Source: Gammaproteobacteria bacterium (GTDB lineage: Bacteria > Pseudomonadota > Gammaproteobacteria > Pseudomonadales > Pseudomonadaceae). Taken from it: a stretch of DNA of 8,014 nt. The translations under genes were made by a program, and so were the position numbers. Numbering within the stretch: the stretch's first letter is position 1; each line of letters begins with the position of its first letter. The notes under the pieces were generated by a model. That model was not told where the DNA came from, did no database searches, and saw only the letters and a program-made list of their open reading frames with translations. The DNA lies in assembly GCA_012735335.1 (NCBI GenBank), contig JAAYHO010000480.1:1-8014 (forward strand), given 5' to 3'. Positions 1-6,479 of the stretch are shown piece by piece.

Positions 1-827
1 AGAATGCCCCGGGCCAGCACCCAGAGATAGCTGGCATCGCACTGTCGAATCCGGTATTCGTGACGAATCCAGGCACTGCGGCCCGCGACATGCTCGTCTA
101 TCGCCTGCCGCAACCCCGGCAGATCATCCGGATGCACCAAGGCAAACCAGCCCTCCGGCGTCTCACCTATCTGGCGCTGGGCCAGTCCGAGCATGCTGGC
201 CCAGCGCTGGGACACATACAGTGCTCCACTGTCCAGATCCCAGTCCCAGATGCCATCGTTAGCGCCACGCAAGGCATGGGCGTAGCGCGCCTTGCTGGCT
301 TCCAGAGCCCGGTGCTGCGCCTGCACGTAGGCCTCGGCAGCCAGGGTCATATCAAAGAAGACAATCTTCAGCAGACTGTCGTAAGCATTGAGGAATGCAT
401 CAATGCTGGTGCCAACCGGCGAAAGCCCGCGAAGCATCTGACTGAGATACAGTCGATAAGCCCCGAGATTCCATTTCAGCTCGACCCCCACCTGCTCGTG
501 GACCTGGCCGATCCGCACCCGATCACGCAGGTAGTCATCATCAATATCGCCACTGAACAGCCGCTGGTAGTAGTTTCGCTGATGCTCCTTGAGCCGCCCC
601 ACGGTAGCAGGATCGTTAAGAATCCTGGCCGGCTCACTGAAACGCCCCAGTGTCTCGTACAACTCATCCACGTAGGCATTATTCAGCGGCCTTGCATCAC
701 CCGCCACAGCACCCAGACGCTCCACATCCGCAGCGTCCCAGTCGAGGAACTCCAGTCGCTGCTGGAGCTCGTCCGTTCCCAACTTCAACTGCCGCAGCAG
801 CCTTGTCACCACGGTCACTGCTTCCAT
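1..827 (-). CDS. Globin-coupled sensor protein, globin-PAS N-terminal part (partial, runs off the left edge)
   Basis: Read on the minus strand from the ATG at 827-825, this frame stays open for 275 codons to the window edge. Residues about 25-165 match a sensor globin of the globin-coupled sensor family. The motif RIGQVHEQVG places the predicted proximal heme histidine at His110, it is followed by a KWNLGAY segment, and Tyr57 in AYVDELYETL is the likely distal (B10) residue. Residues about 180-275 begin a PAS domain of the PAS_3 type (GIWDWDLDSG, VHPDDLPGL, then an EYRI strand and YLWVLARG). No signal peptide or membrane segment is seen, so it should be cytoplasmic. Family members such as E. 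coli DosC bind O2 through the heme and control a C-terminal output. A GGDEF or GGDEF-EAL cyclic-di-GMP module is my best guess here, but a histidine kinase is possible and the output lies outside the window. The gene is divergent from xseB. A GTG at codon 4 is an alternative start; only weak ribosome-binding sequence (GTGGGA) precedes the ATG. Confidence 0.85.
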   Translation of the reverse strand, partial: MEAVTVVTRLLRQLKLGTDELQQRLEFLDWDAADVERLGAVAGDARPLNNAYVDELYETLGRFSEPARILNDPATVGRLKEHQRNYYQRLFSGDIDDDYLRDRVRIGQVHEQVGVELKWNLGAYRLYLSQMLRGLSPVGTSIDAFLNAYDSLLKIVFFDMTLAAEAYVQAQHRALEASKARYAHALRGANDGIWDWDLDSGALYVSQRWASMLGLAQRQIGETPEGWFALVHPDDLPGLRQAIDEHVAGRSAWIRHEYRIRQCDASYLWVLARGI

Positions 828-843
828 ATCCCGTGAATCCCAC

Positions 844-919
844 GCTACTTGAGAGTAGCCTTTGTTATTGTGATGAAAGATGCCTCGGCCTGAGGCAAGA
901 ACGCCGGGAAAAGCCCGGC
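844..919 (-). promoter_or_regulatory. Leader region of the globin sensor gene with three consecutive hairpins
   Basis: Three perfect 6-bp inverted repeats lie in a row upstream of the sensor start. They are GCCGGG/CCCGGC at 903-919 (5-nt loop), TGCCTC/GAGGCA at 881-897 (5-nt loop) and GCTACT/AGTAGC at 844-859 (4-nt loop). The last ends 16 nt before the sensor ATG. If transcribed on the minus strand they would form a compact structured 5' leader that could affect translation or transcript stability. I could not match the arrangement to a known riboswitch class. The first dyad has its T-run in the loop rather than after the stem, so it is not an ordinary terminator. The function is unknown and the strand is inferred from proximity to the sensor gene. 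Confidence 0.4.
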
Positions 920-931
920 AGACAACCAACC

Positions 932-1006
932 TTGATATGGCCAACTGATATGCTGATGAAATTCAACCACAATTAGCCATACATTTAAAGAGGTCTTTAT
1001 TGATAT
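932..1006. other. AT-rich intergenic segment with a short dyad and TGATAT repeats
   Basis: This part of the 300-bp intergenic region is much richer in A and T than the surrounding DNA. It contains the hexamer TGATAT three times (933-938, 946-951, 1001-1006) and an inverted repeat TAAAGA-GG-TCTTTA at 986-999. This is where a promoter or operator for the divergent sensor gene would be expected. I could not find a convincing -35/-10 pair on the minus strand, so no promoter is called. No ORF in this stretch looks like a gene. Confidence 0.3.
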
Positions 1007-1063
1007 CCACTGCTTGCCACTGGTCAACAGGGCATCAATGAACTGCCGAGCGCCCCATGTCGA

Positions 1064-1091
1064 TTGACCCCGGGCCACCAGCCCGGATAAT
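1064..1091 (+). promoter_or_regulatory. Sigma70-type promoter for xseB-ispA
   Basis: TTGACC at 1064-1069 (5 of 6 matches to the -35 consensus) and GATAAT at 1086-1091 (5 of 6 to the -10 consensus) are separated by 16 nt. The predicted transcript start is near 1098, giving a leader of about 30 nt before the xseB ATG at 1128. This is the best promoter match in the window. Confidence 0.6.
1070..1086. promoter_or_regulatory. Inverted repeat inside the xseB promoter spacer (possible operator)
   Basis: CCGGGC-CACCA-GCCCGG is a perfect 6-bp inverted repeat with a 5-bp centre. It fills the space between the -35 and -10 elements and ends on the first base of the -10. A protein bound here would block RNA polymerase, so an operator is plausible. 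It could also be a chance dyad in GC-rich DNA. No known regulator motif was recognised. Confidence 0.3.
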
Positions 1092-1116
1092 GTTCAGCCG
1101 CTTTCATCATGCAACC

Positions 1117-1120
1117 GAGG
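1117..1120 (+). promoter_or_regulatory. Ribosome binding site that sets the xseB start
   Basis: GAGG lies 7 nt before the ATG at 1128 but only 1 nt before the in-frame ATG at 1122. The spacing favours 1128, which also gives the N-terminus MARKK that I recall as usual for Pseudomonas XseB. Confidence 0.6.
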
Positions 1121-1127
1121 TATGTCC

Positions 1128-1367
1128 ATGGCTCGTAAGAAAACCGCAATCGATTTCGAACAGTCACTGGGGGCTCTGCAGAACCTGGTGGAACGGCTGG
1201 AAAGCGGCAACCTGAGCCTGGAGGAATCCCTCGGTGCCTTCGAGCAGGGCGTGGTGCTGACCCGGGAGTGCCAGCAGGCATTGACCCAGGCCGAGCAGAA
1301 GGTCGCCCTGCTGCTGGAGCAGGATGGCCAACTGGTCACCGAGCCCTTCGAAGGCGACGCCCAATGA
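1128..1367 (+). CDS. xseB: Exodeoxyribonuclease VII small subunit
   Basis: This 79-residue protein has the usual length for XseB. Exonuclease VII is a cytoplasmic single-strand-specific DNase that degrades DNA to short oligonucleotides. XseA is catalytic, and several XseB copies wrap its long helices. The sequence shows the conserved small-subunit pattern: DFEQSL at residues 9-14, [16 protein letters not shown] at about 20-35, then [15 protein letters not shown] and QAEQKV. It is all helical with a short acidic tail. I chose the ATG at 1128 over the in-frame ATG at 1122 because of ribosome-site spacing and the MARKK N-terminus. The stop overlaps the ispA start by 4 nt (ATGA), so the two should be translationally coupled. 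xseA is not in the window. The order xseB-ispA-dxs is typical of Pseudomonas and several other gammaproteobacteria. Confidence 0.95.
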   Translation: MARKKTAIDFEQSLGALQNLVERLESGNLSLEESLGAFEQGVVLTRECQQALTQAEQKVALLLEQDGQLVTEPFEGDAQ

Positions 1368-2251
1368 GCGGGTTTGAACATTATCTCGGGGATTGCCAGA
1401 ACCGCATCGAGCAGTATCTGGAGCGCCACCTGCACAATGAGCTGCCGCAGCTCGAGCGCCTGTATACGGCCATGCGCTACAGCGTGCTGGGTGGCGGCAA
1501 GCGCATCCGCCCGGTACTGACCTATGCCGGCTGCGCCGCCTTTGGCGTTGCCGACGGTCCGGTGGACGCCGCCGCCGGGGCGGTGGAGCTGATCCACGCC
1601 TACTCGCTGATTCACGATGATCTGCCGGCCATGGACGATGACGAGTTGCGCCGGGGCAAGCCCACCTGCCACCGGGCCTTTGACGAGGCCACCGCGATCC
1701 TCGCCGGTGATGCACTGCAGGCGCTGGCCTTCGAATGGATCAGCCAGGCCAGCCACTGGCAGGCCGATACCCGCCTGCGGATGACCAGCCTGCTGGCCAG
1801 CGCGGCGGGGCCGCAGGGCATGGTCGGCGGTCAGGCTGTGGATCTGGGCGCAGTCGGCCAGCAACTGGATCAGCGCCAGCTGCAGGACATGCACCAGCGC
1901 AAGACCGGTGCCCTGATCCGCGCCAGCGTGCTGCTCGGCGCCCTGGCCAGCGAACGGGCCAGTGAACAGCAACTGGCGGCTCTGGGACAGTATGCCGACT
2001 GCATCGGCCTGGCCTTCCAGGTGCAGGACGATATCCTCGATGTCGAGGGCCAGACCGAGGTGCTGGGCAAGAGTCACGGCGCCGATGCGGCCCGGGGCAA
2101 GCCGACCTTCCCTGCCCTGCTCGGGCTGGATGGCGCCCACCAGCTGGCCCGTTCCCTGTGCGATCAGGCGATCAGTGCAGTGGACTCCTTCGGTGACCAG
2201 GCGCTGCGCCTGCGGCAGCTGGCCAAGTACATAATCGAGCGGCAATTCTAA
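1364..2251 (+). CDS. ispA: Farnesyl diphosphate synthase (geranyltranstransferase)
   Basis: This 295-residue polyprenyl synthase condenses isopentenyl diphosphate with dimethylallyl and then geranyl diphosphate. The product, farnesyl diphosphate, is the precursor of undecaprenyl carrier lipid, ubiquinone side chain and heme O. Visible motifs in family order are GGGKRIRP (43-50), the first aspartate-rich motif DDLPAMDDD (85-93), GGQAVD (155-160), KTG (180-182) and the second aspartate-rich motif DDILD (222-226). A C-terminal basic stretch is present. The first motif has the two-residue insertion (DDxxxxD) typical of bacterial short-chain enzymes. The length matches E. coli IspA (299 aa), and I see no missing key residue. 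The start is the ATG overlapping the xseB stop, with GAAGG at 1350-1354 as a plausible ribosome site. The frame is open upstream to 1268, but that part overlaps xseB and resembles no IspA N-terminus. It is cotranscribed with xseB. Confidence 0.96.
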   Translation: MSGFEHYLGDCQNRIEQYLERHLHNELPQLERLYTAMRYSVLGGGKRIRPVLTYAGCAAFGVADGPVDAAAGAVELIHAYSLIHDDLPAMDDDELRRGKPTCHRAFDEATAILAGDALQALAFEWISQASHWQADTRLRMTSLLASAAGPQGMVGGQAVDLGAVGQQLDQRQLQDMHQRKTGALIRASVLLGALASERASEQQLAALGQYADCIGLAFQVQDDILDVEGQTEVLGKSHGADAARGKPTFPALLGLDGAHQLARSLCDQAISAVDSFGDQALRLRQLAKYIIERQF

Positions 2252-2263
2252 GCCCCGCTTACC

Positions 2264-2280
2264 CCGGTCGCGGTGACCGG
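2264..2280. promoter_or_regulatory. 17-bp inverted repeat between ispA and dxs
   Basis: CCGGTC-GCGGT-GACCGG is a perfect 6-bp inverted repeat with a 5-bp centre, 12 nt after the ispA stop. No T-run follows, so a factor-independent terminator is unlikely. It ends 2 nt before the proposed -35 of dxs and has the same 6-5-6 layout as the dyad in the xseB promoter. It may be an operator or an RNA hairpin stabilising the ispA mRNA end. Confidence 0.3.
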
Positions 2281-2282
2281 TG

Positions 2283-2311
2283 TTGGGCTATTGACCCTCA
2301 TCGGTTAAACT
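2283..2311 (+). promoter_or_regulatory. Candidate sigma70 promoter for dxs
   Basis: TTGGGC at 2283-2288 and TAAACT at 2306-2311 are 17 nt apart. The -35 is poor (3 of 6 matches) and the -10 is moderate (4 of 6). A start near 2318 would give a leader of about 40 nt. A separate promoter fits the 106-bp gap after ispA, but readthrough from the xseB promoter is equally possible. Confidence 0.3.
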
Positions 2312-2325
2312 GCGCGCTTGTTTCC

Positions 2326-2340
2326 GCTGCCCCGGGCAGC
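2326..2340 (+). other. Hairpin in the dxs leader
   Basis: GCTGCCC-C-GGGCAGC is a perfect dyad. As RNA it would fold with six GC-rich pairs and a 3-nt loop. It lies 17 nt upstream of the dxs ATG. No clear Shine-Dalgarno sequence sits between it and the start (the bases there are AATCAGAGCCCTTGTAG), so the hairpin could influence initiation. It is not followed by a T-run. Confidence 0.35.
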
Positions 2341-2357
2341 AATCAGAGCCCTTGTAG

Positions 2358-4241
2358 ATGCCTAGTACTTTCCACGAGATACCCCGCGAGCGCCCCAGTA
2401 CCCCCCTGCTGGACAGCATCGACAGCACCGCCGAGCTGCGGGCGCTGGATCTGGCCCAGTTGCCGGAACTGGCGGATGAGCTGCGCCTGTTCCTGCTCTG
2501 GAGCGTCAGCCAGACCGGCGGCCACTTCGGCGCGGGGCTCGGGGTGATCGAGTTGACCATTGCCCTGCATTACGTCTACCAGACCCCGGAAGACCGCCTG
2601 GTCTGGGATGTCGGGCATCAGGCCTACCCGCACAAGATCCTGACCGGCCGCCGGGAACAGATGTCCACCCTGCGGCAGAAGGACGGTATTGCTGCCTTCC
2701 CCCGGCGCTGCGAAAGCCCCTACGACACCTTCGGCGTCGGCCATTCCAGCACCTCCATCAGTGCCGCCATGGGCATGGCCATCGCCGCCCGGCTGCAGGG
2801 TCTGGATCGGCGCACGGTGGCAGTCATCGGCGATGGTGCGATGACCGCAGGCATGGCCTTCGAGGCGCTGAACCACGCCGGTGAAGCGGACGCGGACATG
2901 CTGGTGGTACTCAACGACAACGACATGTCGATCTCGCACAACGTCGGCGGGCTATCCAACTATCTGGCCAAGATCCTCTCCAGCCGCACCTACGCGCACA
3001 TGCGCGAGGGCAGCAAGAAGGTGCTGTCGAAGATTCCTCCGGCCTGGGAACTGGCGCGCAAGACCGAGGAAACCGCCAAATCAATGCTCGCCCCCGGCAT
3101 CTTCTTCGAGGAACTGGGCTGGAACTACATAGGACCGATCGACGGTCACGATCTACCGACGCTGGTCGCCACCCTGCGCAACATGCGTCAGCTCAAAGGG
3201 CCGCAATTTCTGCATGTGGTCACCCGCAAGGGCAAGGGCTTCTCCCCGGCCGAGGCCGACCCCATCGGTTATCACGCCATCACCAAGCTGGAACCCAAGC
3301 CAGCCGGCAACGGCGTCAGCAAACCGCGCTACTCGAACGTTTTCGGCCAGTGGCTGTGCGACATGGCCGAGGCCGATGCCCGGCTGATCGGCATTACCCC
3401 GGCGATGAAGGAAGGCTCCGACCTGATCGCCTTCGCCGAACGCTTCCCGCAGCGCTACTTCGACGTGGCGATTGCCGAACAGCATGCGGTGACCCTGGCT
3501 GCCGGGATGGCCTGTGAGGGTGCCAAGCCGGTGGTGGCGATCTACTCGACCTTCCTGCAGCGTGCCTATGACCAGTTGATCCACGACGTCGCGGTGCAGG
3601 ATCTGGACGTGCTGTTCGCCATCGACCGCGCCGGCCTGGTCGGTGAAGACGGCCCTACCCACGCCGGCAGCTTCGACCTGAGCTACCTGCGCTGCATCCC
3701 CAACATGCTGATCATGGCCCCGGCCGATGAGAACGAGACCCGGCAGATGCTCACCACCGGCTTTCTGTATGACGGCCCGGCGGCGGTACGCTATCCCCGG
3801 GGTACCGGACCCGGCGTATCGATCGAGCAGGAACTGCATGCTCTGGAGATCGGCAAGGGTATGCTTACCCGCAGTGGCGAGAAAGTAGCCATTCTCAGCT
3901 TCGGCACCCTGCACGCCAATGCCCTGCAGGCCGCCGAGACGCTGAACGCCACGGTCGCCAATATGCGCTTCATCAAGCCGCTGGATACCGAACTGCTGCA
4001 GCAACTGGCCGACAGCCACAGTCTGCTGGTCACCCTGGAAGAGAACGCCATCATGGGCGGTGCCGGCAGCGCGGTGAACGAATGGCTGCTGGCCCAGGGC
4101 ATCCGCACGCCGGTGCTCAACCTCGGCCTGCCGGACCTGTATATCGAGCACGACAAACCGGCCAGCATGCTCGCCGAATGCGGACTGGATGCGGCAGGTA
4201 TCGAGCGGGCCATCCGTCAGCGTCTGGCAAGCAACGGGTAA
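2358..4241 (+). CDS. dxs: 1-deoxy-D-xylulose-5-phosphate synthase
   Basis: This 627-residue thiamine-diphosphate enzyme joins pyruvate and glyceraldehyde 3-phosphate to give DXP. That is the first and usually rate-limiting step of the MEP isoprenoid pathway, and DXP also feeds thiamine and pyridoxal synthesis. The substrate-site His is H56 in [19 protein letters not shown] follows at 84-93. The thiamine-diphosphate/Mg motif runs from [10 protein letters not shown] (158-167) to NDN (186-188). The catalytic glutamate is E374 in [20 protein letters not shown] (396-406) and [13 protein letters not shown] (423-435) carry the residues that bind substrate phosphate in this family. A transketolase C-terminal domain fills about 495-620. 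The length is normal (E. coli 620 aa) and all key residues are present. The ATG at 2358 is the first possible start because an in-frame TAG directly precedes it. No good Shine-Dalgarno is visible. It sits 106 bp after ispA, so the first-step enzyme and FPP synthase are neighbours. Confidence 0.97.
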   Translation: MPSTFHEIPRERPSTPLLDSIDSTAELRALDLAQLPELADELRLFLLWSVSQTGGHFGAGLGVIELTIALHYVYQTPEDRLVWDVGHQAYPHKILTGRREQMSTLRQKDGIAAFPRRCESPYDTFGVGHSSTSISAAMGMAIAARLQGLDRRTVAVIGDGAMTAGMAFEALNHAGEADADMLVVLNDNDMSISHNVGGLSNYLAKILSSRTYAHMREGSKKVLSKIPPAWELARKTEETAKSMLAPGIFFEELGWNYIGPIDGHDLPTLVATLRNMRQLKGPQFLHVVTRKGKGFSPAEADPIGYHAITKLEPKPAGNGVSKPRYSNVFGQWLCDMAEADARLIGITPAMKEGSDLIAFAERFPQRYFDVAIAEQHAVTLAAGMACEGAKPVVAIYSTFLQRAYDQLIHDVAVQDLDVLFAIDRAGLVGEDGPTHAGSFDLSYLRCIPNMLIMAPADENETRQMLTTGFLYDGPAAVRYPRGTGPGVSIEQELHALEIGKGMLTRSGEKVAILSFGTLHANALQAAETLNATVANMRFIKPLDTELLQQLADSHSLLVTLEENAIMGGAGSAVNEWLLAQGIRTPVLNLGLPDLYIEHDKPASMLAECGLDAAGIERAIRQRLASNG

Positions 4242-4256
4242 GCAGAATGCAACGCC

Positions 4257-4289
4257 CCGGGGGCCTCTCAGCGACCCCGGAGCGGCTCC
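4257..4289. other. GC-rich hairpins after dxs
   Basis: CCGGGG (4257-4262) pairs with CCCCGG (4275-4280) across a 12-nt loop. An overlapping dyad GGAGC-G-GCTCC lies at 4279-4289. Only one of the two can form at a time because they share GG at 4279-4280. No T-run follows either one, so I do not call an intrinsic terminator. They may protect the dxs mRNA end or support factor-dependent termination. Confidence 0.3.
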
Positions 4290-4334
4290 CCCTCGCCGCA
4301 CACCTGCAAGCGGCACTGCATCACACAAACCCGC

Positions 4335-4363
4335 GTGAACCGGCATGACTGATCCGGCATAAT
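4335..4363 (+). promoter_or_regulatory. Candidate sigma70 promoter for the SMC operon
   Basis: CATAAT at 4358-4363 matches 5 of 6 bases of the -10 consensus. GTGAAC at 4335-4340, 17 nt upstream, is a weak -35 (3 of 6). The predicted start near 4370 gives a leader of about 22 nt to the ATG at 4392. The -10 overlaps the in-frame ATG at 4362, which therefore could not start translation from this transcript. Confidence 0.4.
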
Positions 4364-4391
4364 GCCCCTTTATCCTTTCCGGGTATGCCTG

Positions 4392-5831
4392 ATGTTTTTC
4401 AGCAACGAACGGCTGCAATTCTTTCGGCCACTGACCAGCAAATACCGCGAGCAGATCGTCGAATGCCTGCGCCTGCTGCACGAGCGGCTGTACAGCGCCA
4501 ACGCCGACTACGGCGAATCACTCAAGCGCGAACAGGTGCTGGATATCTTCAGCGAGGCGCTGGAGCGGGCACCCCTGCTGGAGGGTGATGACGAGGATCA
4601 GGGCCGCTTCAAATCACCCCGTGAGCAGGCCGGCTGGATTCTCAACAGTCTGGTCGAGCATGGCTGGCTGGAACGCCAGGTGGATCAGGCCACCTTCCAG
4701 TCCACCTATCCCTTCAGCCGCACCGGGCGCTTGTTCACCCAGCCGCTGGTGGAAGCCGACGGCCGCAGCCTGCGCACCCGCCACCGCAACACCCGCAATA
4801 CCCTCAACGCGCTGTCGGCCTTTGCCGAACGGGGCGAGGTCTACGACCTGCTGGATGCCTTCGAGTATTCCGAACGCATCATCGCCGACTTCACCGATAT
4901 CATCGCCGAGCTGGAGGAGCGCAAGCGCCAGCTGGTTCGCGAGGTCGAAGCCCAGCAACTGGTGCAGCAGGCCAGTGACCAGTTCTTCGACTTCATGGAG
5001 CGGCGCTTCCTGCCGGACGTAGCCATCCGCCTGTCCGCCGACAGCGTGGAGAAGCACCGTGATCACATCCAGCAGGTACTGCAGCGCATCCGCGCGATGC
5101 CCAGTGAGTGGAAGGCCAATGCCGAACGGGAACTGCGCCGGGTAGCCCCTGATCTGCTGGTCGAGCCGGGCAGTTCGGTGCTCTGGTATCTGCTCGACAG
5201 CATCGAGCTGCGCCTGCGCAACGCCTCGGAGATCATGCTCCCGGCCCTGCGCCGCACCCTGCAGAGCTTCACCAAGCGCGCCGACATCATCATCCGCCAG
5301 CTCAGCTACCTGCAGACCCAGAAGCACAACGACATTGTCGGCCTGTGCCACACCCTGCGCGGGCTGGATCAGACCGAGTTCGACGCCCGGCTGGCCGCCG
5401 CCGGAGAGGCCATGGCCAGTATCCGCCTGGAACTGGTCGACCCGCAGCAGGTACGCCTGCGCGAGCGCCAGCTGCGGCGGCTGGTCCACAGCGAGATGCA
5501 CGACCCCGGCGATCTGGACCCGGAGACCCAGCGCGAGCTGGCCATCCAGCAACTGCTGGAGCAGGCGTTCCAGATCAATGCCAGCGGCCTGCGCAACTAC
5601 CTGCGCAGCGCCTTGGGTGCAGGGCGGCGGATCGACAGCCGCGACCTGCCGGTAGAGAACGCCGCTGACCTGCTGGCCCTCAGTCATATCATCAGCCTGG
5701 GCAGTGCCGACCACGCCGCCGCCGGCTTCCGGGTCAGGGTGCAGCCCACTGGCCAGACCATTACCGGGGAAACCTGGTTCAACCACCGCGACGGCTTCAT
5801 CATCGAATTGGAACAGGACAACCATGCGTGA
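4392..5831 (+). CDS. MksF/JetA-like kleisin subunit of a bacterial SMC complex
   Basis: This 479-residue protein is recognised as the kleisin of the MksBEF/Wadjet JetABCD class from its sequence style (MFFSNERLQFFRPLTSKYRE at the N-terminus) and from being first in a kleisin, winged-helix, SMC operon. Kleisins bridge the two ATPase heads of the SMC dimer and carry the MksE/JetB subunits. Residues about 1-118 are an N-terminal winged-helix-like region (REQAGWILNSLVEHGWLE, TFQSTYPFSRTGRLF). Residues about 125-370 are almost entirely helical with charged coiled-coil stretches (IIAELEERKRQLVREVEAQ). Residues about 380-475 form a C-terminal helix and strand region ending in WFNHRDGFIIELEQ. The start at 4392 is preferred over 4362 because the latter overlaps the -10 and adds ten residues unlike the family; GGG at 4381-4383 is a weak ribosome site. 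The last 8 nt overlap the next gene. Whether it serves chromosome condensation or plasmid defence cannot be decided here. Confidence 0.8.
   Translation: MFFSNERLQFFRPLTSKYREQIVECLRLLHERLYSANADYGESLKREQVLDIFSEALERAPLLEGDDEDQGRFKSPREQAGWILNSLVEHGWLERQVDQATFQSTYPFSRTGRLFTQPLVEADGRSLRTRHRNTRNTLNALSAFAERGEVYDLLDAFEYSERIIADFTDIIAELEERKRQLVREVEAQQLVQQASDQFFDFMERRFLPDVAIRLSADSVEKHRDHIQQVLQRIRAMPSEWKANAERELRRVAPDLLVEPGSSVLWYLLDSIELRLRNASEIMLPALRRTLQSFTKRADIIIRQLSYLQTQKHNDIVGLCHTLRGLDQTEFDARLAAAGEAMASIRLELVDPQQVRLRERQLRRLVHSEMHDPGDLDPETQRELAIQQLLEQAFQINASGLRNYLRSALGAGRRIDSRDLPVENAADLLALSHIISLGSADHAAAGFRVRVQPTGQTITGETWFNHRDGFIIELEQDNHA
5814..5817 (+). promoter_or_regulatory. Ribosome binding site for the MksE/JetB-like gene
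   Basis: AGGA inside the end of the kleisin gene lies 6 nt before the ATG at 5824. It selects this start rather than the in-frame ATG at 5704, 40 codons upstream, whose extra residues are a low-complexity Pro/Ser/Thr shadow of the kleisin reading frame. Confidence 0.6.
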
Positions 5832-6477
5832 CGCTCTGGAAGATCAACTGCAACGGCGCAACATCAGCCCCGGGGACTTCTCCGAACTGATGATCCGCCT
5901 GCTCGACCGGGGCGTGCTGTGCCGGGATGAAAGCCGCCGGGAAGCGGAACTGTACGACCGCTACCTGCAGACCTCGGATCTGGTGGAGGATTATCTCAGC
6001 GTGCTGCAGATCCGCCTGCTGCACGAGCCACGCTTCAACCTGCTGCGGCTGTTCCCGCCGGGGGCCGAGGCTCCCGGTCTGGCGGATGCCGACGCCAGCG
6101 TGCACACCGGCCTGCGCCAGCGCCTCAGCCAGCAGGAAGTGGCGCTGATCCTGGTGCTGCGCGCCGAGTACGACAAGGCCCTGCGTGAAGGGGAAGTCGA
6201 CGAGGACGGTCAGGTCATGCTGTCACTCGAGGCGCTCAACCTGAGCCACCGCAACCTGCTGGGCAGGCCGCTGCCGGAATCGGCCGTCGAGCGCCAGAGC
6301 CTGTTGCGCCGCCTGCGCCAGCTGCGCCTGGTGCGCAGCAGCAGCGATGCCGACCCGCTGGATGGCGAAGGCTGGCTGACCATCCGTCCCGGCATCATCA
6401 GTCTGGTGACCGACAGTGCGCTGGCGCAGCTGACGGGCGATGAACAGGACGCCGCCGACGGCGAAGGAGAGGACTGA
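5824..6477 (+). CDS. MksE/JetB-like winged-helix subunit (DUF4194 type) of the SMC complex
   Basis: This 217-residue cytoplasmic protein is expected to bind the kleisin as a dimer and help hold DNA against the ATPase heads, as MukE, MksE and JetB do. The family pattern is clear: FSELMIRLLDRGVLCRDESRREAELYDRYL within about residues 19-48, then LVEDYLSVLQIRLLHEPRFNLLRLFPP within about 53-79. A second winged-helix-like half follows (LSQQEVALILVLRAEYDKAL at about 101-120, and LLRRLRQLRLVR at 160-171, ending in GWLTIRPGIISLV). The C-terminal 14 residues are strongly acidic (DEQDAADGEGED). The start overlaps the end of the kleisin gene by 8 nt and the next gene begins 2 nt after the stop, so the three subunits are probably translated together. 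Assignment to DUF4194 is from memory of the family, not from a search. Confidence 0.83.
   Translation: MRDALEDQLQRRNISPGDFSELMIRLLDRGVLCRDESRREAELYDRYLQTSDLVEDYLSVLQIRLLHEPRFNLLRLFPPGAEAPGLADADASVHTGLRQRLSQQEVALILVLRAEYDKALREGEVDEDGQVMLSLEALNLSHRNLLGRPLPESAVERQSLLRRLRQLRLVRSSSDADPLDGEGWLTIRPGIISLVTDSALAQLTGDEQDAADGEGED
6465..6472 (+). promoter_or_regulatory. Ribosome binding site for the SMC ATPase gene
   Basis: The purine-rich sequence AGGAGAGG ends 7 nt before the ATG at 6480 and overlaps the last codons of the preceding gene. It is the strongest Shine-Dalgarno match in the window, which fits a need for high translation of the ATPase. Confidence 0.6.
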
Positions 6478-6479
6478 GC

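Noticed and set aside
60..836. 258-aa plus-strand ORF
   Set aside because: It lies antisense to the globin-PAS gene, whose protein shows clear family motifs, and it resembles no known protein. It is a shadow frame.
903..919. Intrinsic terminator between the sensor gene and xseB
   Set aside because: The T-run (or A-run) lies in the hairpin loop rather than after the stem, and the flanking genes are divergent so no terminator is needed here.
932..951. FNR/Anr box near the oxygen sensor (TTGAT half-sites)
   Set aside because: The second half-site ATCAA is absent at the 4-bp spacing. The other TTGAT at 1000-1004 also lacks a partner.
938..954. Sigma54-like TGGCC...ATGCT sequence
   Set aside because: GG and GC are separated by 11 bases instead of the required 10, and the -24 element is imperfect.
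1014..1022. GCCACTG element suggesting a cobalamin riboswitch
   Set aside because: None of the other conserved riboswitch elements, including the B12 box, is present nearby.
1109..1138. Nine-codon ORF overlapping the xseB start (possible leader peptide)
   Set aside because: No Shine-Dalgarno of its own, no regulatory codon run, and it overlaps the xseB ribosome site. Chance is the simpler explanation.
1268..1363. N-terminal extension of ispA to 1268
   Set aside because: It overlaps xseB out of frame and its residues do not resemble IspA. The ATGA overlap at 1364 is the normal coupled start.
1094..2245. 383-aa minus-strand ORF across xseB and ispA
   Set aside because: Antisense to two well-supported genes; its composition is typical of a GC-driven shadow. 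The 442-aa ORF at 3153-4481 and the 403-aa ORF at 4614-5825 are rejected for the same reason.
4362..4391. Upstream start (ATG at 4362) for the kleisin gene
   Set aside because: It overlaps the proposed -10 element, and the ten extra residues do not look like the family N-terminus, which begins at MFF.
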